This document shows, one piece after another, positions 17,897-26,487 of a stretch of DNA of 64,000 nt (position 1 is the stretch's first letter; each line of letters opens with the position of its first letter). The stretch comes from Dyadobacter psychrophilus. Lineage in GTDB: Bacteria > Bacteroidota > Bacteroidia > Cytophagales > Spirosomataceae. A model generated the notes under the pieces. It saw only the letters and a list, made by a program, of their open reading frames with translations. It searched no databases and had not been told where the DNA came from. The position numbers and the translations under genes were made by a program. The stretch is taken from assembly GCF_900167945.1 (NCBI RefSeq), contig NZ_FUZA01000001.1:744001-808000 (forward strand). The letters run 5' to 3'.

Positions 17897-18996
17897 GTTA
17901 GCAAGGGAATTTTTACAATAAACAAATCATCCGCTTCTGTTACCGTTACAGGTTCGCTGGTAAGCAGGCCATATCGGCGGATAATGTTGGGCAATCCGAT
18001 TTCCGCAGAAGCCCCTACCCCGTTCCTTCTCCTGACCGGATTAGTCACAACGATCTGGTAACCAATCATTTCGATAGTTATTAACAGCGGATTTTCCAAC
18101 GACATCCGATTATGTTTTACAGCATTTTCAATCAGCAATTGTAAGGTTAGCGGAGCTATTTTATATTGATATTGAGCTGCTTGCGGGATGTCAATGTTAA
18201 CTTGCATTTTCTCCTCAAACCTCGATTTCAGCAAAAAAACATATGCATCAATAAAATCAAGTTCCGTTTTCAATATTACCGATTCCAGATCCGAATGATC
18301 CAGGATATAGCGGTAAGATTTAGATAACCGGTTGACATATAACACCGACTGTTGCGGGTTCTTTTCGATTAAGGAAGTAAGGATGCTTAAACTGTTGAAA
18401 AGAAAATGTGGGCTCAATTGGTTTTTCAGCGCCAGAAAACGCGTTTGCAAATTCTCCTTTTCGAGCCGTTCCGCATGCAGGCTTACCTGTTCCAGCTGTT
18501 CATTGCTGCGTTTGACAGAAACCATATAAATTGTGGCAAGCATGGCCATCACCGTCAATGCCGTGTTAGCCTTGGCTTTTTGCTGGCGACTGAAAGGCTG
18601 CATCTCCTGTTCCGTTCTCTTGATGGTGATATGCAGCTGCCTCGCCAGTAATTTCTCCATATTCAACCATAAGAATATAAAGGCAAAATTGAAAAGTACA
18701 GCCAGAGACAAGCCAGTTACATAGATAAACAAGCGTCTCAGCAACCTGGACCGGGATAATTTAAGCCTGCCGGAGGAATATTGGATAGCGCCGATGATGA
18801 AAATCCAGAGCCTGAAAAAAAGGAGGTTAACCAAAAATTCTGCAAGCCAGAGTGGAGCTTTACTTAAAAACACTTCGCCGGAAAGGACTGTATTACTCAC
18901 AAAAATCCGCACAGGAAGGTAAATGCACACAATCCCGGCTGCAAGTTGCCATTCTTGTTTTGAAAATAAATTTAAGCTTGAAATCAATCGCATCAT
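17893..18996 (-). CDS. LytS/YesM-type membrane sensor histidine kinase
   Basis: About four hydrophobic segments in the first 170 residues are followed by the His_kinase phosphoacceptor region (FLALKNQLSPHFLFNSLSIL, His in SPHF) and a short HATPase with the N-box TLQLLIENAVKHN. No extracellular sensory domain is visible, so the signal is probably sensed within the membrane. The 4-base overlap with the LytTR regulator defines the two-component pair. An adjacent Met (residue 2) is an equally good start. Confidence 0.88.
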   Translation of the reverse strand: MMRLISSLNLFSKQEWQLAAGIVCIYLPVRIFVSNTVLSGEVFLSKAPLWLAEFLVNLLFFRLWIFIIGAIQYSSGRLKLSRSRLLRRLFIYVTGLSLAVLFNFAFIFLWLNMEKLLARQLHITIKRTEQEMQPFSRQQKAKANTALTVMAMLATIYMVSVKRSNEQLEQVSLHAERLEKENLQTRFLALKNQLSPHFLFNSLSILTSLIEKNPQQSVLYVNRLSKSYRYILDHSDLESVILKTELDFIDAYVFLLKSRFEEKMQVNIDIPQAAQYQYKIAPLTLQLLIENAVKHNRMSLENPLLITIEMIGYQIVVTNPVRRRNGVGASAEIGLPNIIRRYGLLTSEPVTVTEADDLFIVKIPLLT

Positions 18997-19117
18997 GAAC
19001 CGGGATCGCGAAGGTTATACACTCCGCAATTCCGAAATTCGTAAATCTTTGGAACATTCAATGTGCTTCTTCATTTCAGCTGCATTAAAATGTGGCGCTA
19101 TCAGTACGTACGGCAAT

Positions 19118-19888
19118 TTATACCCGCGCAGAAAAATCCGATACATCCATTTTCAGCATTCTGCTTTTAAAAAGATCGGCTTTGTATTTAAAAATAAAAT
19201 TGCGCAGCGACATTCCCGTGTGGTTCAGCATGCATAGATTGGCGGCTTCTTCGGAAACATTGAATTTGATCAGCAATTCCCCTATACGGACGCTCTTATT
19301 TTGCTGCATCTGACTTTTAAGATAGCCGATCATGGATTCCGTCAGATTTTGCTGCAGGGGCTCATCGGCCTTCTTGGATTCAAAATTGTTCCTGACCAGG
19401 ATTGTCACGATCAGGTCAATGCTGCTTTTGATGAGTTTGATAAACGAAGGTGATTGCTGAGAAAGCTCAAATGATATCTGACCAACTAAATAGCTGACAG
19501 TTTGTGCGTCCCTATCATTTTTCACACGCATTCCTTGGCTGAGCCGGATGTTTTTGCATAGATTTTCGACTTGTTTGTAAGTATCCGCAAAATCGGGGCT
19601 GTATGCTTTCTTTTGCTGAAAATCGTGTGCCAAATGCGTATCAAAAGCGATCATCAGAATCTCGGTTCCCTTATCCTCCTGAAAAGTTGGCTGCTGGTCC
19701 GGTTCCAGAAAAATGACGCCACCGCTGACGTAAGAATGAATTTCACGATTTAGAATAAACTTCCCTTCCCCCGCTAGCACAAAAATGAGGCGGTAATGCG
19801 CAAGATGTTCCTGCCCGGAATCCAACCTGCGGGTTTTGCATTGAAGCAAATGGAATCGCTTGCGAACTGTAAACTTAACGGGCGACAT
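19118..19888 (-). CDS. AraC-type regulator with a divergent helix-turn-helix end
   Basis: The 256-residue protein has a cupin-like N-terminus (FVLAGEGKFILNREIHSYVSGG) and an AraC-like C-terminus. The first helix-turn-helix is visible in IGYLKSQMQQNKSVRIGELL to NVSEEAANLCMLNHTGMSLR. The end, FKSRMLKMDVSDFSARV, stops before a normal second helix-turn-helix, so the DNA-binding domain is short or degenerate. It sits between two LytTR/kinase pairs on the same strand. I infer a regulatory role but cannot name a ligand. Confidence 0.6.
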   Translation of the reverse strand: MSPVKFTVRKRFHLLQCKTRRLDSGQEHLAHYRLIFVLAGEGKFILNREIHSYVSGGVIFLEPDQQPTFQEDKGTEILMIAFDTHLAHDFQQKKAYSPDFADTYKQVENLCKNIRLSQGMRVKNDRDAQTVSYLVGQISFELSQQSPSFIKLIKSSIDLIVTILVRNNFESKKADEPLQQNLTESMIGYLKSQMQQNKSVRIGELLIKFNVSEEAANLCMLNHTGMSLRNFIFKYKADLFKSRMLKMDVSDFSARV

Positions 19889-20012
19889 GATACAAAATGG
19901 AGTAATGCTAATCCAATTTTGTTAATCAAAATTTATCGCGAAAATTTTTGTGTCCGTAGGTCAATTATTGCTTCCCGAAAAGCCATTTCTACATGCGGAA
20001 GCATTTGGAGCA

Positions 20013-20768
20013 TTATCTTCCGAGCCAGTTTTTGAACCCTGTGATGCGGTCGGGGCTTACATGCACTTCTTGCGACGAAGCCGGATTCAGTTCCAGTTTC
20101 AGTCGGCCCGCAGAAATCGTGTGAATGTCGCGGATAGCCTCGATTGAGATCAATAAAGTGCGGTTAATGCGAAAAAACAGGCTTGGATCGAGGATTTGGG
20201 ACAATTTTTCCAAACTATACTCCACCGCAAAATGTCTGCCATCGAAAAGCCTCAGAAAAGTGGCCCGCTCCTCAATGGTAAAATAAGCGATCTCCGAGGT
20301 TTTGAAAGTGAAGATCCGCGGACCGGCCGTGCATAGAAAGCGATCTTTATAAGGCTCGTTAACAACCACTTCCGCAGGCAAAAACGCTTGACCAGAAGGG
20401 GGAATGGCAGATAATTTTTTGAACTTCACAAGTGCAGCCTGTAATTCGAGCGGATTGACGGGTTTCAAAAGATAATCAATGCTGTTGGCCTTGAATGCTT
20501 TCAGCAGATATTCTTCAAAAGCGGTGGTGAAAATAACCGGAATTAACAGGTTAAGGCTTTCAATGATACGGAAACCGTTGTCATCTTCGAGGTGAATGTC
20601 CAGAAAAATGAGGTCAGGCTTGGTTTTTGCGTCATTTTCCAGATAGGCGATCGTTTCCAAAACCGACGGAATAATGGCCAGCACACGAATGCCGGCGTCT
20701 ATCCCTACTATCAGTTTTTGCAAGCGCTCCGCACTAAGTTCCTCGTCTTCAACAATGAGCACATTCAT
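20013..20768 (-). CDS. LytTR family response regulator (second copy)
   Basis: The receiver domain (MNVLIVEDEELSAERLQKLI; Asp in LIFLDIHLEDDNGF; Lys in YLLKPVNPLELQAALV) is followed by a LytTR domain with LFFRINRTLLISIEAIRDI. It is clearly paralogous to the regulator at 17138-17896, sharing the receiver layout and the C-terminal end (GFKNWLGR here against AFKEWLGK). It overlaps the upstream kinase gene by 4 bases. The two pairs probably arose by duplication with an AraC-type gene left between them. Confidence 0.9.
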   Translation of the reverse strand: MNVLIVEDEELSAERLQKLIVGIDAGIRVLAIIPSVLETIAYLENDAKTKPDLIFLDIHLEDDNGFRIIESLNLLIPVIFTTAFEEYLLKAFKANSIDYLLKPVNPLELQAALVKFKKLSAIPPSGQAFLPAEVVVNEPYKDRFLCTAGPRIFTFKTSEIAYFTIEERATFLRLFDGRHFAVEYSLEKLSQILDPSLFFRINRTLLISIEAIRDIHTISAGRLKLELNPASSQEVHVSPDRITGFKNWLGR

Positions 20769-21853
20769 ACCAGCAATGGAATTTTTACAATAAAATTAGC
20801 GTCCGTTTTTTCAACAATAACCTGTTTGTTTTGTAAAAGCTTATATCTGCTTTCAATATTTTGCAAACCAAGCTTTGTCGAAGATCCATTCAATTTCCTG
20901 AGCTGCAAAGGATTGCACACCACCAGCATTTCATTTTGTATAAAAATCCGGATCGTGAGCGGGTTGCTGGCAGACATCGTGTTGTGTTTTACTGCGTTTT
21001 CGATCAGCGGCTGTAATGTAAGCGGAATGATGGAGAACCTATCGAGATCCTCCGGCGCAATGTTCACGTCCATGCGCACCTTGTCCTTAAAACGCGTCCG
21101 CAGCAAAAATGTGTAGGTCTCCAAAAACTTGATCTCCTCCTTCAAACTGATCTGGTGCAGTTCGGCCTGGCTGAGAATGTAGCGGTAAGCAAGCGAAAGC
21201 TGCTGGATAAATTCGCTCGATTTTTCGGGCTGTGATTCCACAAGCGATGCCAGAACACTGAGATTATTGAACAAAAAATGCGGGCTGATCTGGTTTTTAA
21301 GTGCCTGGAAGCGTGCTGCCATATTTTCCTTCGCCAGCTTCTCTGAATCTACCAACAACCTTTTCAACTTTTCCTGCACCTGATTACTCAGACACAAATA
21401 GTAGCCCGCAAGTAAAGCCAGTATGGTTAATGCCTGGTTCGATCGCCATTTGACAATTCCTATTTCAGACCAGGAAGTGCCGCGTAGGATCGGCCTCGGC
21501 ACATGGGTCCAGTAAGAGTTCATAAAGCCCCAGGTATAAATCAGTATCAGATTGAAAAGCAGCGCGAGGGCAACAGCCGGCAGCAGCGTCATCAGCTGAT
21601 GGGAAATTTTGAATTCCGAAGACCTGTCGCTGCCGGTGAGCAATGCCAGTTTTTGCAAAAACCAGTCGATGAGATAGATCCAGGTTGTGTAAAAGATTGT
21701 GCTGATGAGGATTTCAATGCAAAAGAGCGGCAATTTGGTTAATATGGTATTCCAAAAATCCTGCTGGACATTAATGAATGTTCGTAAGGGGATGTAGACA
21801 ATTGCGAGAGCGAAGCCGAGCAACCATTTTTTACCAAAAATGTAAGGCCGCAT
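20765..21853 (-). CDS. LytS/YesM-type membrane sensor histidine kinase (second copy)
   Basis: Several membrane helices occupy the first 170 residues, followed by FQALKNQISPHFLFNNLSVL with the phosphoacceptor His and IPLTLQPLIENAVKHN for ATP binding. I place the start at the ATG at 21853 rather than the TTG at 21877, because a CAAAAGTA sequence (TACTTTTG on this strand) at 21875-21882 looks like the promoter minus-7 element and would put the TTG upstream of the transcript. It pairs with the downstream LytTR regulator through a 4-base overlap. Confidence 0.87.
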   Translation of the reverse strand: MRPYIFGKKWLLGFALAIVYIPLRTFINVQQDFWNTILTKLPLFCIEILISTIFYTTWIYLIDWFLQKLALLTGSDRSSEFKISHQLMTLLPAVALALLFNLILIYTWGFMNSYWTHVPRPILRGTSWSEIGIVKWRSNQALTILALLAGYYLCLSNQVQEKLKRLLVDSEKLAKENMAARFQALKNQISPHFLFNNLSVLASLVESQPEKSSEFIQQLSLAYRYILSQAELHQISLKEEIKFLETYTFLLRTRFKDKVRMDVNIAPEDLDRFSIIPLTLQPLIENAVKHNTMSASNPLTIRIFIQNEMLVVCNPLQLRKLNGSSTKLGLQNIESRYKLLQNKQVIVEKTDANFIVKIPLLV

Positions 21854-21874
21854 ATTGATTTGAATAGCTTTTTT

Positions 21875-21882
21875 CAAAAGTA
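21875..21882 (-). promoter_or_regulatory. Minus-7 element of the second LytTR two-component operon
   Basis: TACTTTTG on the minus strand matches TAnnTTTG, about 22 bases before the ATG at 21853. It helps choose that start over the upstream TTG. Confidence 0.4.
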
Positions 21883-21998
21883 AGTATAAATCTTTATTAG
21901 CTTAAAATCTCCTGGTGAACCGACATTAATGTGCCGGGGGTTGTGCTGTCTGAACATTAAAAAAAATCCTTAATCAGTTCCGTTACTTCCGATCGTAT

Positions 21999-22068
21999 CC
22001 AACGTCTAAACTACAAGAGCGACCCACGCTTGTTTCCTGATTAAGAAACTTTTACTTTTAGACGTTGG
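21999..22068 (+). promoter_or_regulatory. 12-bp inverted repeat, likely operator of the toxin-antitoxin pair
   Basis: CCAACGTCTAAA at 21999-22010 is repeated exactly as its reverse complement, TTTAGACGTTGG, at 22057-22068. The right arm contains the TTG start codon of the toxin gene. A second short dyad (GTTTC..GAAAC) lies between the arms. Paired half-sites overlapping the toxin start are the expected layout for autorepression by a HigA-type antitoxin. Confidence 0.6.
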
Positions 22069-22400
22069 AGAAAAAATTTAAAGTTGAATTGTTACCGGAC
22101 GCTGTTAAATTTTTGGAAGAGCTCGGCATGGAGGCGCGCGAGAAGATCTACTATAATATCACGAAAGCGCAATATATAACTGATGCTGAGCTATTTAAAA
22201 AACTCAATAAGCACATTTGGGAGTTCAGGACAATGTATCAAAGCAGGGCTTACAGACTTTTTGCCTTCTGGGGCGAGGGTGCCGATGACACTATTGTGAT
22301 TGCAACTCATGGAATTATGAAAAAGAGTAACAAAACTCCGGTTAAGGAAATCGAAAAAGCGGAGAACCTAAGACGGCAATACTTAAACGAAAGACGATGA
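22065..22400 (+). CDS. HigB/RelE-superfamily toxin (Gp49-like)
   Basis: The 111-residue protein matches the phage-derived Gp49-like/HigB family, RelE-fold ribosome-dependent mRNA interferases. Visible elements are ELLPDAVKFLEELG at the start and the core strands IWEFRTMYQSRAYRLFAFW followed by IVIATHGIMKKSNKTP. Toxin comes first and antitoxin second, as in HigBA. The start is a TTG at 22065, because no ATG is available, and it lies inside an inverted-repeat arm. The stop overlaps the antitoxin ATG (ATGA). It may be a stress or addiction module. Confidence 0.85.
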   Translation: MEKKFKVELLPDAVKFLEELGMEAREKIYYNITKAQYITDAELFKKLNKHIWEFRTMYQSRAYRLFAFWGEGADDTIVIATHGIMKKSNKTPVKEIEKAENLRRQYLNERR

Positions 22401-22711
22401 AAGATTCAGGTAAAGCACTCAAAACCGTGTCGCTGGACACAATGATTGATAAGCATATTGGTGTGGTCGGCACTGAGAAGCGTGATGCTTTTGAAAATGA
22501 ACTACGAATTGATCTGCTTGGAAATGCGATAAAAACAGCAAGGATTGAGCGACAGCTTACACAGGAACAGCTAGGTGAATTGGTTGGCGTACAGAAAGCA
22601 CAGATCTCGAAGCTGGAAAACAGCGTCACCAATGCGCGCCTCGAAACTGTTCTCAAAGTGTTTGCTGCGTTGGGGGCCAGGGTGAATTTTAGGGTGGAGA
22701 TGAATACGTGA
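22397..22711 (+). CDS. HigA-type XRE-family antitoxin
   Basis: The 104-residue protein carries a helix-turn-helix XRE domain in its second half (IKTARIERQLTQEQLGELV, KAQISKLENSVTNARLETVL). The N-terminal 40 residues are charged and would bind the toxin. A 4-base ATGA overlap with the toxin gene shows translational coupling. It should repress the operon at the inverted repeat around 22 kb. Confidence 0.87.
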   Translation: MKDSGKALKTVSLDTMIDKHIGVVGTEKRDAFENELRIDLLGNAIKTARIERQLTQEQLGELVGVQKAQISKLENSVTNARLETVLKVFAALGARVNFRVEMNT

Positions 22712-22799
22712 TCTGTTCTTAAACCAGTTTAAGTTTTTTCAAAACGCTGCTTGCGATCTTTGTCTTGTTGAAAAAATAATTCATTATAAATACAAGATC

Positions 22800-23240
22800 A
22801 TGGAAAATCGATTGAATATGCAGGCAGTGCAGCCGGAAGCTTATAAAGCAATGTTTGCGCTGGAAGGATTTCTGAAAAACAGCCAGTTAACCAAAGTCCA
22901 TAAAGAACTGATTAAAATGCGGGCGTCGCAGATCAATGGCTGTGCGTTTTGTCTGGATATGCATAGCAAAGAGGCGCTTAAAACGGGCGAAACCATAGAA
23001 CGCCTCATATTGCTGAATGCCTGGAAAGAGACAACACTTTTTACAAAGGAAGAAAAGATCATTCTAGCATTGACAGAGGCGGTTACATTGATCCATCACG
23101 AAGGCATCCCTGCCGAACTCTACCGCCAGGCAGAAGAAACTTTTGGCCAGCAATATCTGGCGCAGCTCATCATGGCTATTGTGACGATCAACGGCTGGAA
23201 CCGCATTGCGATCAGCACGCATATGCAACCGGCCGGTTAA
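22800..23240 (+). CDS. Carboxymuconolactone decarboxylase / AhpD-like family protein
   Basis: This 146-residue all-helical protein has the AhpD/CMD active-site signature MRASQINGCAFCLDMHSKEA, with a CxxC pair and a following His as in alkylhydroperoxidase-like members. The family relays electrons to or reduces peroxides. The length fits a single-domain member. It is 9 bases from the next open frame, but that frame's real start is further downstream, so cotranscription with the SGNH gene is plausible but not certain. Confidence 0.87.
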   Translation: MENRLNMQAVQPEAYKAMFALEGFLKNSQLTKVHKELIKMRASQINGCAFCLDMHSKEALKTGETIERLILLNAWKETTLFTKEEKIILALTEAVTLIHHEGIPAELYRQAEETFGQQYLAQLIMAIVTINGWNRIAISTHMQPAG

Positions 23241-23318
23241 AAATCACGATTGGATGCAACGTTAGGAAAGCGGAATGGTGTCTCATGGAGTAACGCCGCA
23301 CCGTTACCTTACCTTTCA

Positions 23319-24356
23319 ATGCTATCCAGAAAATTCTACCTCTCATTAACCCTGTTTGCGCTGCTGTTTATCTTTTCGGAGCTTGTTTTCAGGCTGGCCC
23401 TTGTATTTTTCGGCTACCCTTTCTTACAGCCCGCGCGTTATCTCGAAAAAAAATATTATCCCTACATTCAGCCCATGCAGCAGGCAAAAACTGAACGTGG
23501 GGATAATTCACGTAATATCCTTATCCTGGGCGGATCGGTCGTCAACACGCATTGGTCCCGGCTGGAAATGAGACTGGACACATTGTTTCAGAAGGCCTAT
23601 CCCGATATCAAGAAATTCAACTTCTTCAATGTCGCAATGCCCGGACATAATTCCCGGGATAATGTGGTGAAATACCAGCTGCTGAAAGACCAGCATTACG
23701 ATCTGGTGATCTACTATGAAGCGATTAATGAGAACCGTGCCAACAACATTTCTCCGCAAATGTTCTATGCCGATTACAGCCATATCAAATGGTACGACGA
23801 GATAAACCTGCTCTTGCTCCACCCGGAAATGAACATTACCGTGATGCCCTACGCCGTGCATTTACTCTATAAAAACGTTAAGGATAAGCTCAGGCACCGG
23901 AATTACATCAGCAACGACGAGGTGGACCCGAACTATGCCGCCTATGGCAAAGATATTAAGACCGCAGCTTCCTATTATGACAACATCAGCGCCATTGCCC
24001 GCCTGGCCAGGGAAAAGCAAGATCCGCTGCTGCTGGTGAAGTATGCATCATATTTCCCCACCGGCGTGAAGCTGACGGGTAAGGCCACCGACAAAAAGTA
24101 TTTCACTCCCTGCTATATGGTATCGCCCGTTACCACATGGGGCAAACCCGAAAATGTGCTCAAAGGCATTCGGACACATAACGAAATGCTGGAAAAAGTC
24201 CATCGCGAACAGCAAACCTACTTTTTCGACATGTCGGCGGTTATGCCAAAAGATTCAGCAACCTTTTGCGACGTTTGCCACCTCAGCGAGCAGGGTGCGC
24301 AGAGATTCGCAAAAGAGCTTTCGAAGTATGTTGTTTCAAGCGGGGTATTAAGATGA
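23319..24356 (+). CDS. Membrane-anchored SGNH/GDSL-hydrolase-like protein
   Basis: One N-terminal membrane segment (FYLSLTLFALLFIFSELVFR) is followed by an SGNH-like fold. Block I reads NILILGGSVV, where the usual GDSx is GGSV. A later block reads NVAMPGHNSRDN, and the end has CDVCHLSEQGAQRFA, where Asp and His could complete a triad. Such proteins often de-acylate or modify cell-surface polysaccharide. The frame is open from a TTG at 23250, but the ATG at 23319 lies right before the membrane segment, giving 345 residues. The catalytic call is tentative. Confidence 0.68.
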   Translation: MLSRKFYLSLTLFALLFIFSELVFRLALVFFGYPFLQPARYLEKKYYPYIQPMQQAKTERGDNSRNILILGGSVVNTHWSRLEMRLDTLFQKAYPDIKKFNFFNVAMPGHNSRDNVVKYQLLKDQHYDLVIYYEAINENRANNISPQMFYADYSHIKWYDEINLLLLHPEMNITVMPYAVHLLYKNVKDKLRHRNYISNDEVDPNYAAYGKDIKTAASYYDNISAIARLAREKQDPLLLVKYASYFPTGVKLTGKATDKKYFTPCYMVSPVTTWGKPENVLKGIRTHNEMLEKVHREQQTYFFDMSAVMPKDSATFCDVCHLSEQGAQRFAKELSKYVVSSGVLR

Positions 24357-24424
24357 CTTGTCTTTTTACCATTTAATTCATCTCAAAAACTTCATTTAAA
24401 TCCATATTTAGACCAATTATCGTT

Positions 24425-24432
24425 TAACTTTG
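24425..24432 (+). promoter_or_regulatory. Minus-7 element of the ankyrin-DUF2271-flavoreductase operon
   Basis: TAACTTTG matches TAnnTTTG and lies 68 bases before the ATG at 24500. It would drive the three-gene rightward operon. Confidence 0.4.
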
Positions 24433-24499
24433 TGCACCTTGACTCTCAAAACAGGGAAAACGCATCAGGTTAACCCAGTATCTACTAATTCGTCTTTGT

Positions 24500-25972
24500 A
24501 TGAAAAAACTTCTTATTGCCGCTTGCGCATTCTTCTCATTTGCTGCTCAGGCTCAGCAAAATGTGCTTCTTGAACAGTCGTTCTGGAAAACCTCCCCGGA
24601 TATAAATGCAGTAAAAGCGGAAATTGAAAAAGGAAGCAATCCGTCTCAATTTAATAACAATATGTTTGATCCGGTCGTGTTGGCGATCAACGCCGGTGCC
24701 CCCAATCCTACCATTGAATATCTGCTTACCCAGCCGGGCAACACAGTCGACAAGGCAACCCACGATGGCCGCATTTACCTGCACTGGGCAGCCATGCGCG
24801 GCAATGTGGAGCTGATGGAATATCTTGTTGCAAAAGGCGCGAAAGGAAATTATGTGGATGGCCACGGTGCTACCCCGATCAATTTTGCAGCGGGTGGCGG
24901 TCAGCAGAACACTAAGGTTTACGACATCTGCCTGGCGCACGGTGCCGATCTGAAAAAAGACTTGAACAATGATGGTGCCAATGCATTGCTGATTGGTGTT
25001 GCCAATGATAAGGACCTGGCTTTGACCAATTACTTTATCTCAAAAGGCCTGGACCTTAAAAGCACCGATGCCGCCGGTAATAACGCATTCAGTTATGCTG
25101 CACGGGCGGGCAAAATCGAGGTGCTGAAAGCGCTTCTGGCCAAAGGAGTTCCAGCAAATTCGAATGCTATCCTAATGGCGGCACAGGGCTCACGCGGAGG
25201 TGCTAACCCGATAGAAGTTTATCAATATCTGGAAAGCCTGAAACTGAAACCAACGGTCATCGGCAAGAACGGAGAAAACGCATTGCATGCCATTGTTCGC
25301 AAGCCTAAGCAGGAAGAAATCATCAAATATTTCCTAAGCAAAGGTGTGGACGTCAACAAAGCGGATGAAGATGGCAACACCGTTTTCATGAATGCCGCCG
25401 CCAGCAATCGCGACACAGCAACCATTGGAATATTACTTTCCACTGTTAAAAACATTAACCAAGGCAACGAAAAGGGCGTTAGCGCGCTTGCAATGGCGGT
25501 TCGCAGCAATTCTCCGGAAGTGATCGGGTATCTGATTGGCAAGGGTGCCGACATTAATATGATTGACAAAAACGGCGATAACCTGGCATTTTACCTTGCA
25601 CAATCCTACAATGCGAGGACGGCAAATGAATTTGCGCCGAAACTGAAGGTTTTGCAGGATAAAGGTTTCAAAGTTGCAGCACCCGCCAAAAATGGCAACA
25701 CATTATATCACGTAGCAGTAGCGAAAAATGACCTTGCGCTGGTAAAACTTTTGGAACCTTATCAGATTGATGTGAATGCAAAAAACACGGAGGGGATTAC
25801 AGCGTTGCACAAAGCGGCGATGGTTTCCAAGGATGATGCAATGCTCAAATATCTGCTTTCGATCGGCGCCAAAAAGGAGATTGAAACCAACTTCAAAGAA
25901 ACTGCTTTTGACCTTGCCGGCGAGAACGAATCGCTGTCTAAAAACAATGTAACTGTTAATTTCCTGAAATAA
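24500..25972 (+). CDS. Exported ankyrin-repeat protein
   Basis: A signal peptide (MKKLLIAACAFFSFAAQAQ) is followed by about eleven ankyrin repeats over residues 35-490, for example DGRIYLHWAAMRGNVELMEY and DGNTVFMNAAASNRD. It should act as a periplasmic protein-protein scaffold. It begins a tight operon: the DUF2271 gene follows after 5 bases and the PepSY-flavoreductase after a further 15. With ApbE encoded convergently, the context suggests a role in assembling or tethering a flavin redox complex. That role is inference; ankyrin repeats alone do not say it. Confidence 0.85.
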   Translation: MKKLLIAACAFFSFAAQAQQNVLLEQSFWKTSPDINAVKAEIEKGSNPSQFNNNMFDPVVLAINAGAPNPTIEYLLTQPGNTVDKATHDGRIYLHWAAMRGNVELMEYLVAKGAKGNYVDGHGATPINFAAGGGQQNTKVYDICLAHGADLKKDLNNDGANALLIGVANDKDLALTNYFISKGLDLKSTDAAGNNAFSYAARAGKIEVLKALLAKGVPANSNAILMAAQGSRGGANPIEVYQYLESLKLKPTVIGKNGENALHAIVRKPKQEEIIKYFLSKGVDVNKADEDGNTVFMNAAASNRDTATIGILLSTVKNINQGNEKGVSALAMAVRSNSPEVIGYLIGKGADINMIDKNGDNLAFYLAQSYNARTANEFAPKLKVLQDKGFKVAAPAKNGNTLYHVAVAKNDLALVKLLEPYQIDVNAKNTEGITALHKAAMVSKDDAMLKYLLSIGAKKEIETNFKETAFDLAGENESLSKNNVTVNFLK

Positions 25973-25977
25973 TTTTC

Positions 25978-26472
25978 ATGTCTGATTTACTTAAAATAAC
26001 ACTCCTTTTCTTCACGTTGACCATTGCCCGACCTCATGCGGCTGTTGCACAAACAACGGGCACCAGCAAATACAAATGCATGATCCAGATGACCAATTAC
26101 ATGGGTGAAGGCGCATACATTGTAATCTCGCTCATTAATGGCAAAGGTGCTTACGAAAAAACCTTGTACGTACTTGGGCCGGATAAAAAGTGGTATAACA
26201 GCATGAAGGAATGGCATAAATTCCAATCAAAACAAAAAACCAATATCAGCGCCATCACTGGAGCATCCGTCACAGGTGGCGACCGCAGCGTGAATGTGTT
26301 CGAGATTGATAATGCTAAAATCAATGCGGGTTACAAAATCCGTTTTGAGAGCGCAGTGGAAGACCAGAAATACCATGTAAAAGATCTCGAAATACCATTA
26401 ACCACCGAGGCGCTTTCTGCCAAAAACGAAGGCACCGGATATATCCGCTACGTCCGGTTCAGCCCAAATTAA
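25978..26472 (+). CDS. DUF2271 domain protein, candidate flavinylation target
   Basis: The 164-residue exported protein has a signal peptide ending about AVA-Q (residues 1-25) and a DUF2271 domain. Residues 91-97 read SAITGAS, which resembles the [ST]GA[ST] sequence to which ApbE/Ftp attaches FMN covalently, although the Asp usual at the first position is Ser here. Its genetic company (a PepSY-flavodoxin reductase and apbE) fits a membrane-external flavoprotein that accepts electrons. The family has no established biochemical activity that I can cite. The start at 25978 is only 5 bases after the ankyrin gene's stop. Confidence 0.8.
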   Translation: MSDLLKITLLFFTLTIARPHAAVAQTTGTSKYKCMIQMTNYMGEGAYIVISLINGKGAYEKTLYVLGPDKKWYNSMKEWHKFQSKQKTNISAITGASVTGGDRSVNVFEIDNAKINAGYKIRFESAVEDQKYHVKDLEIPLTTEALSAKNEGTGYIRYVRFSPN

Positions 26473-26487
26473 TGCAATGAGTGCCCT

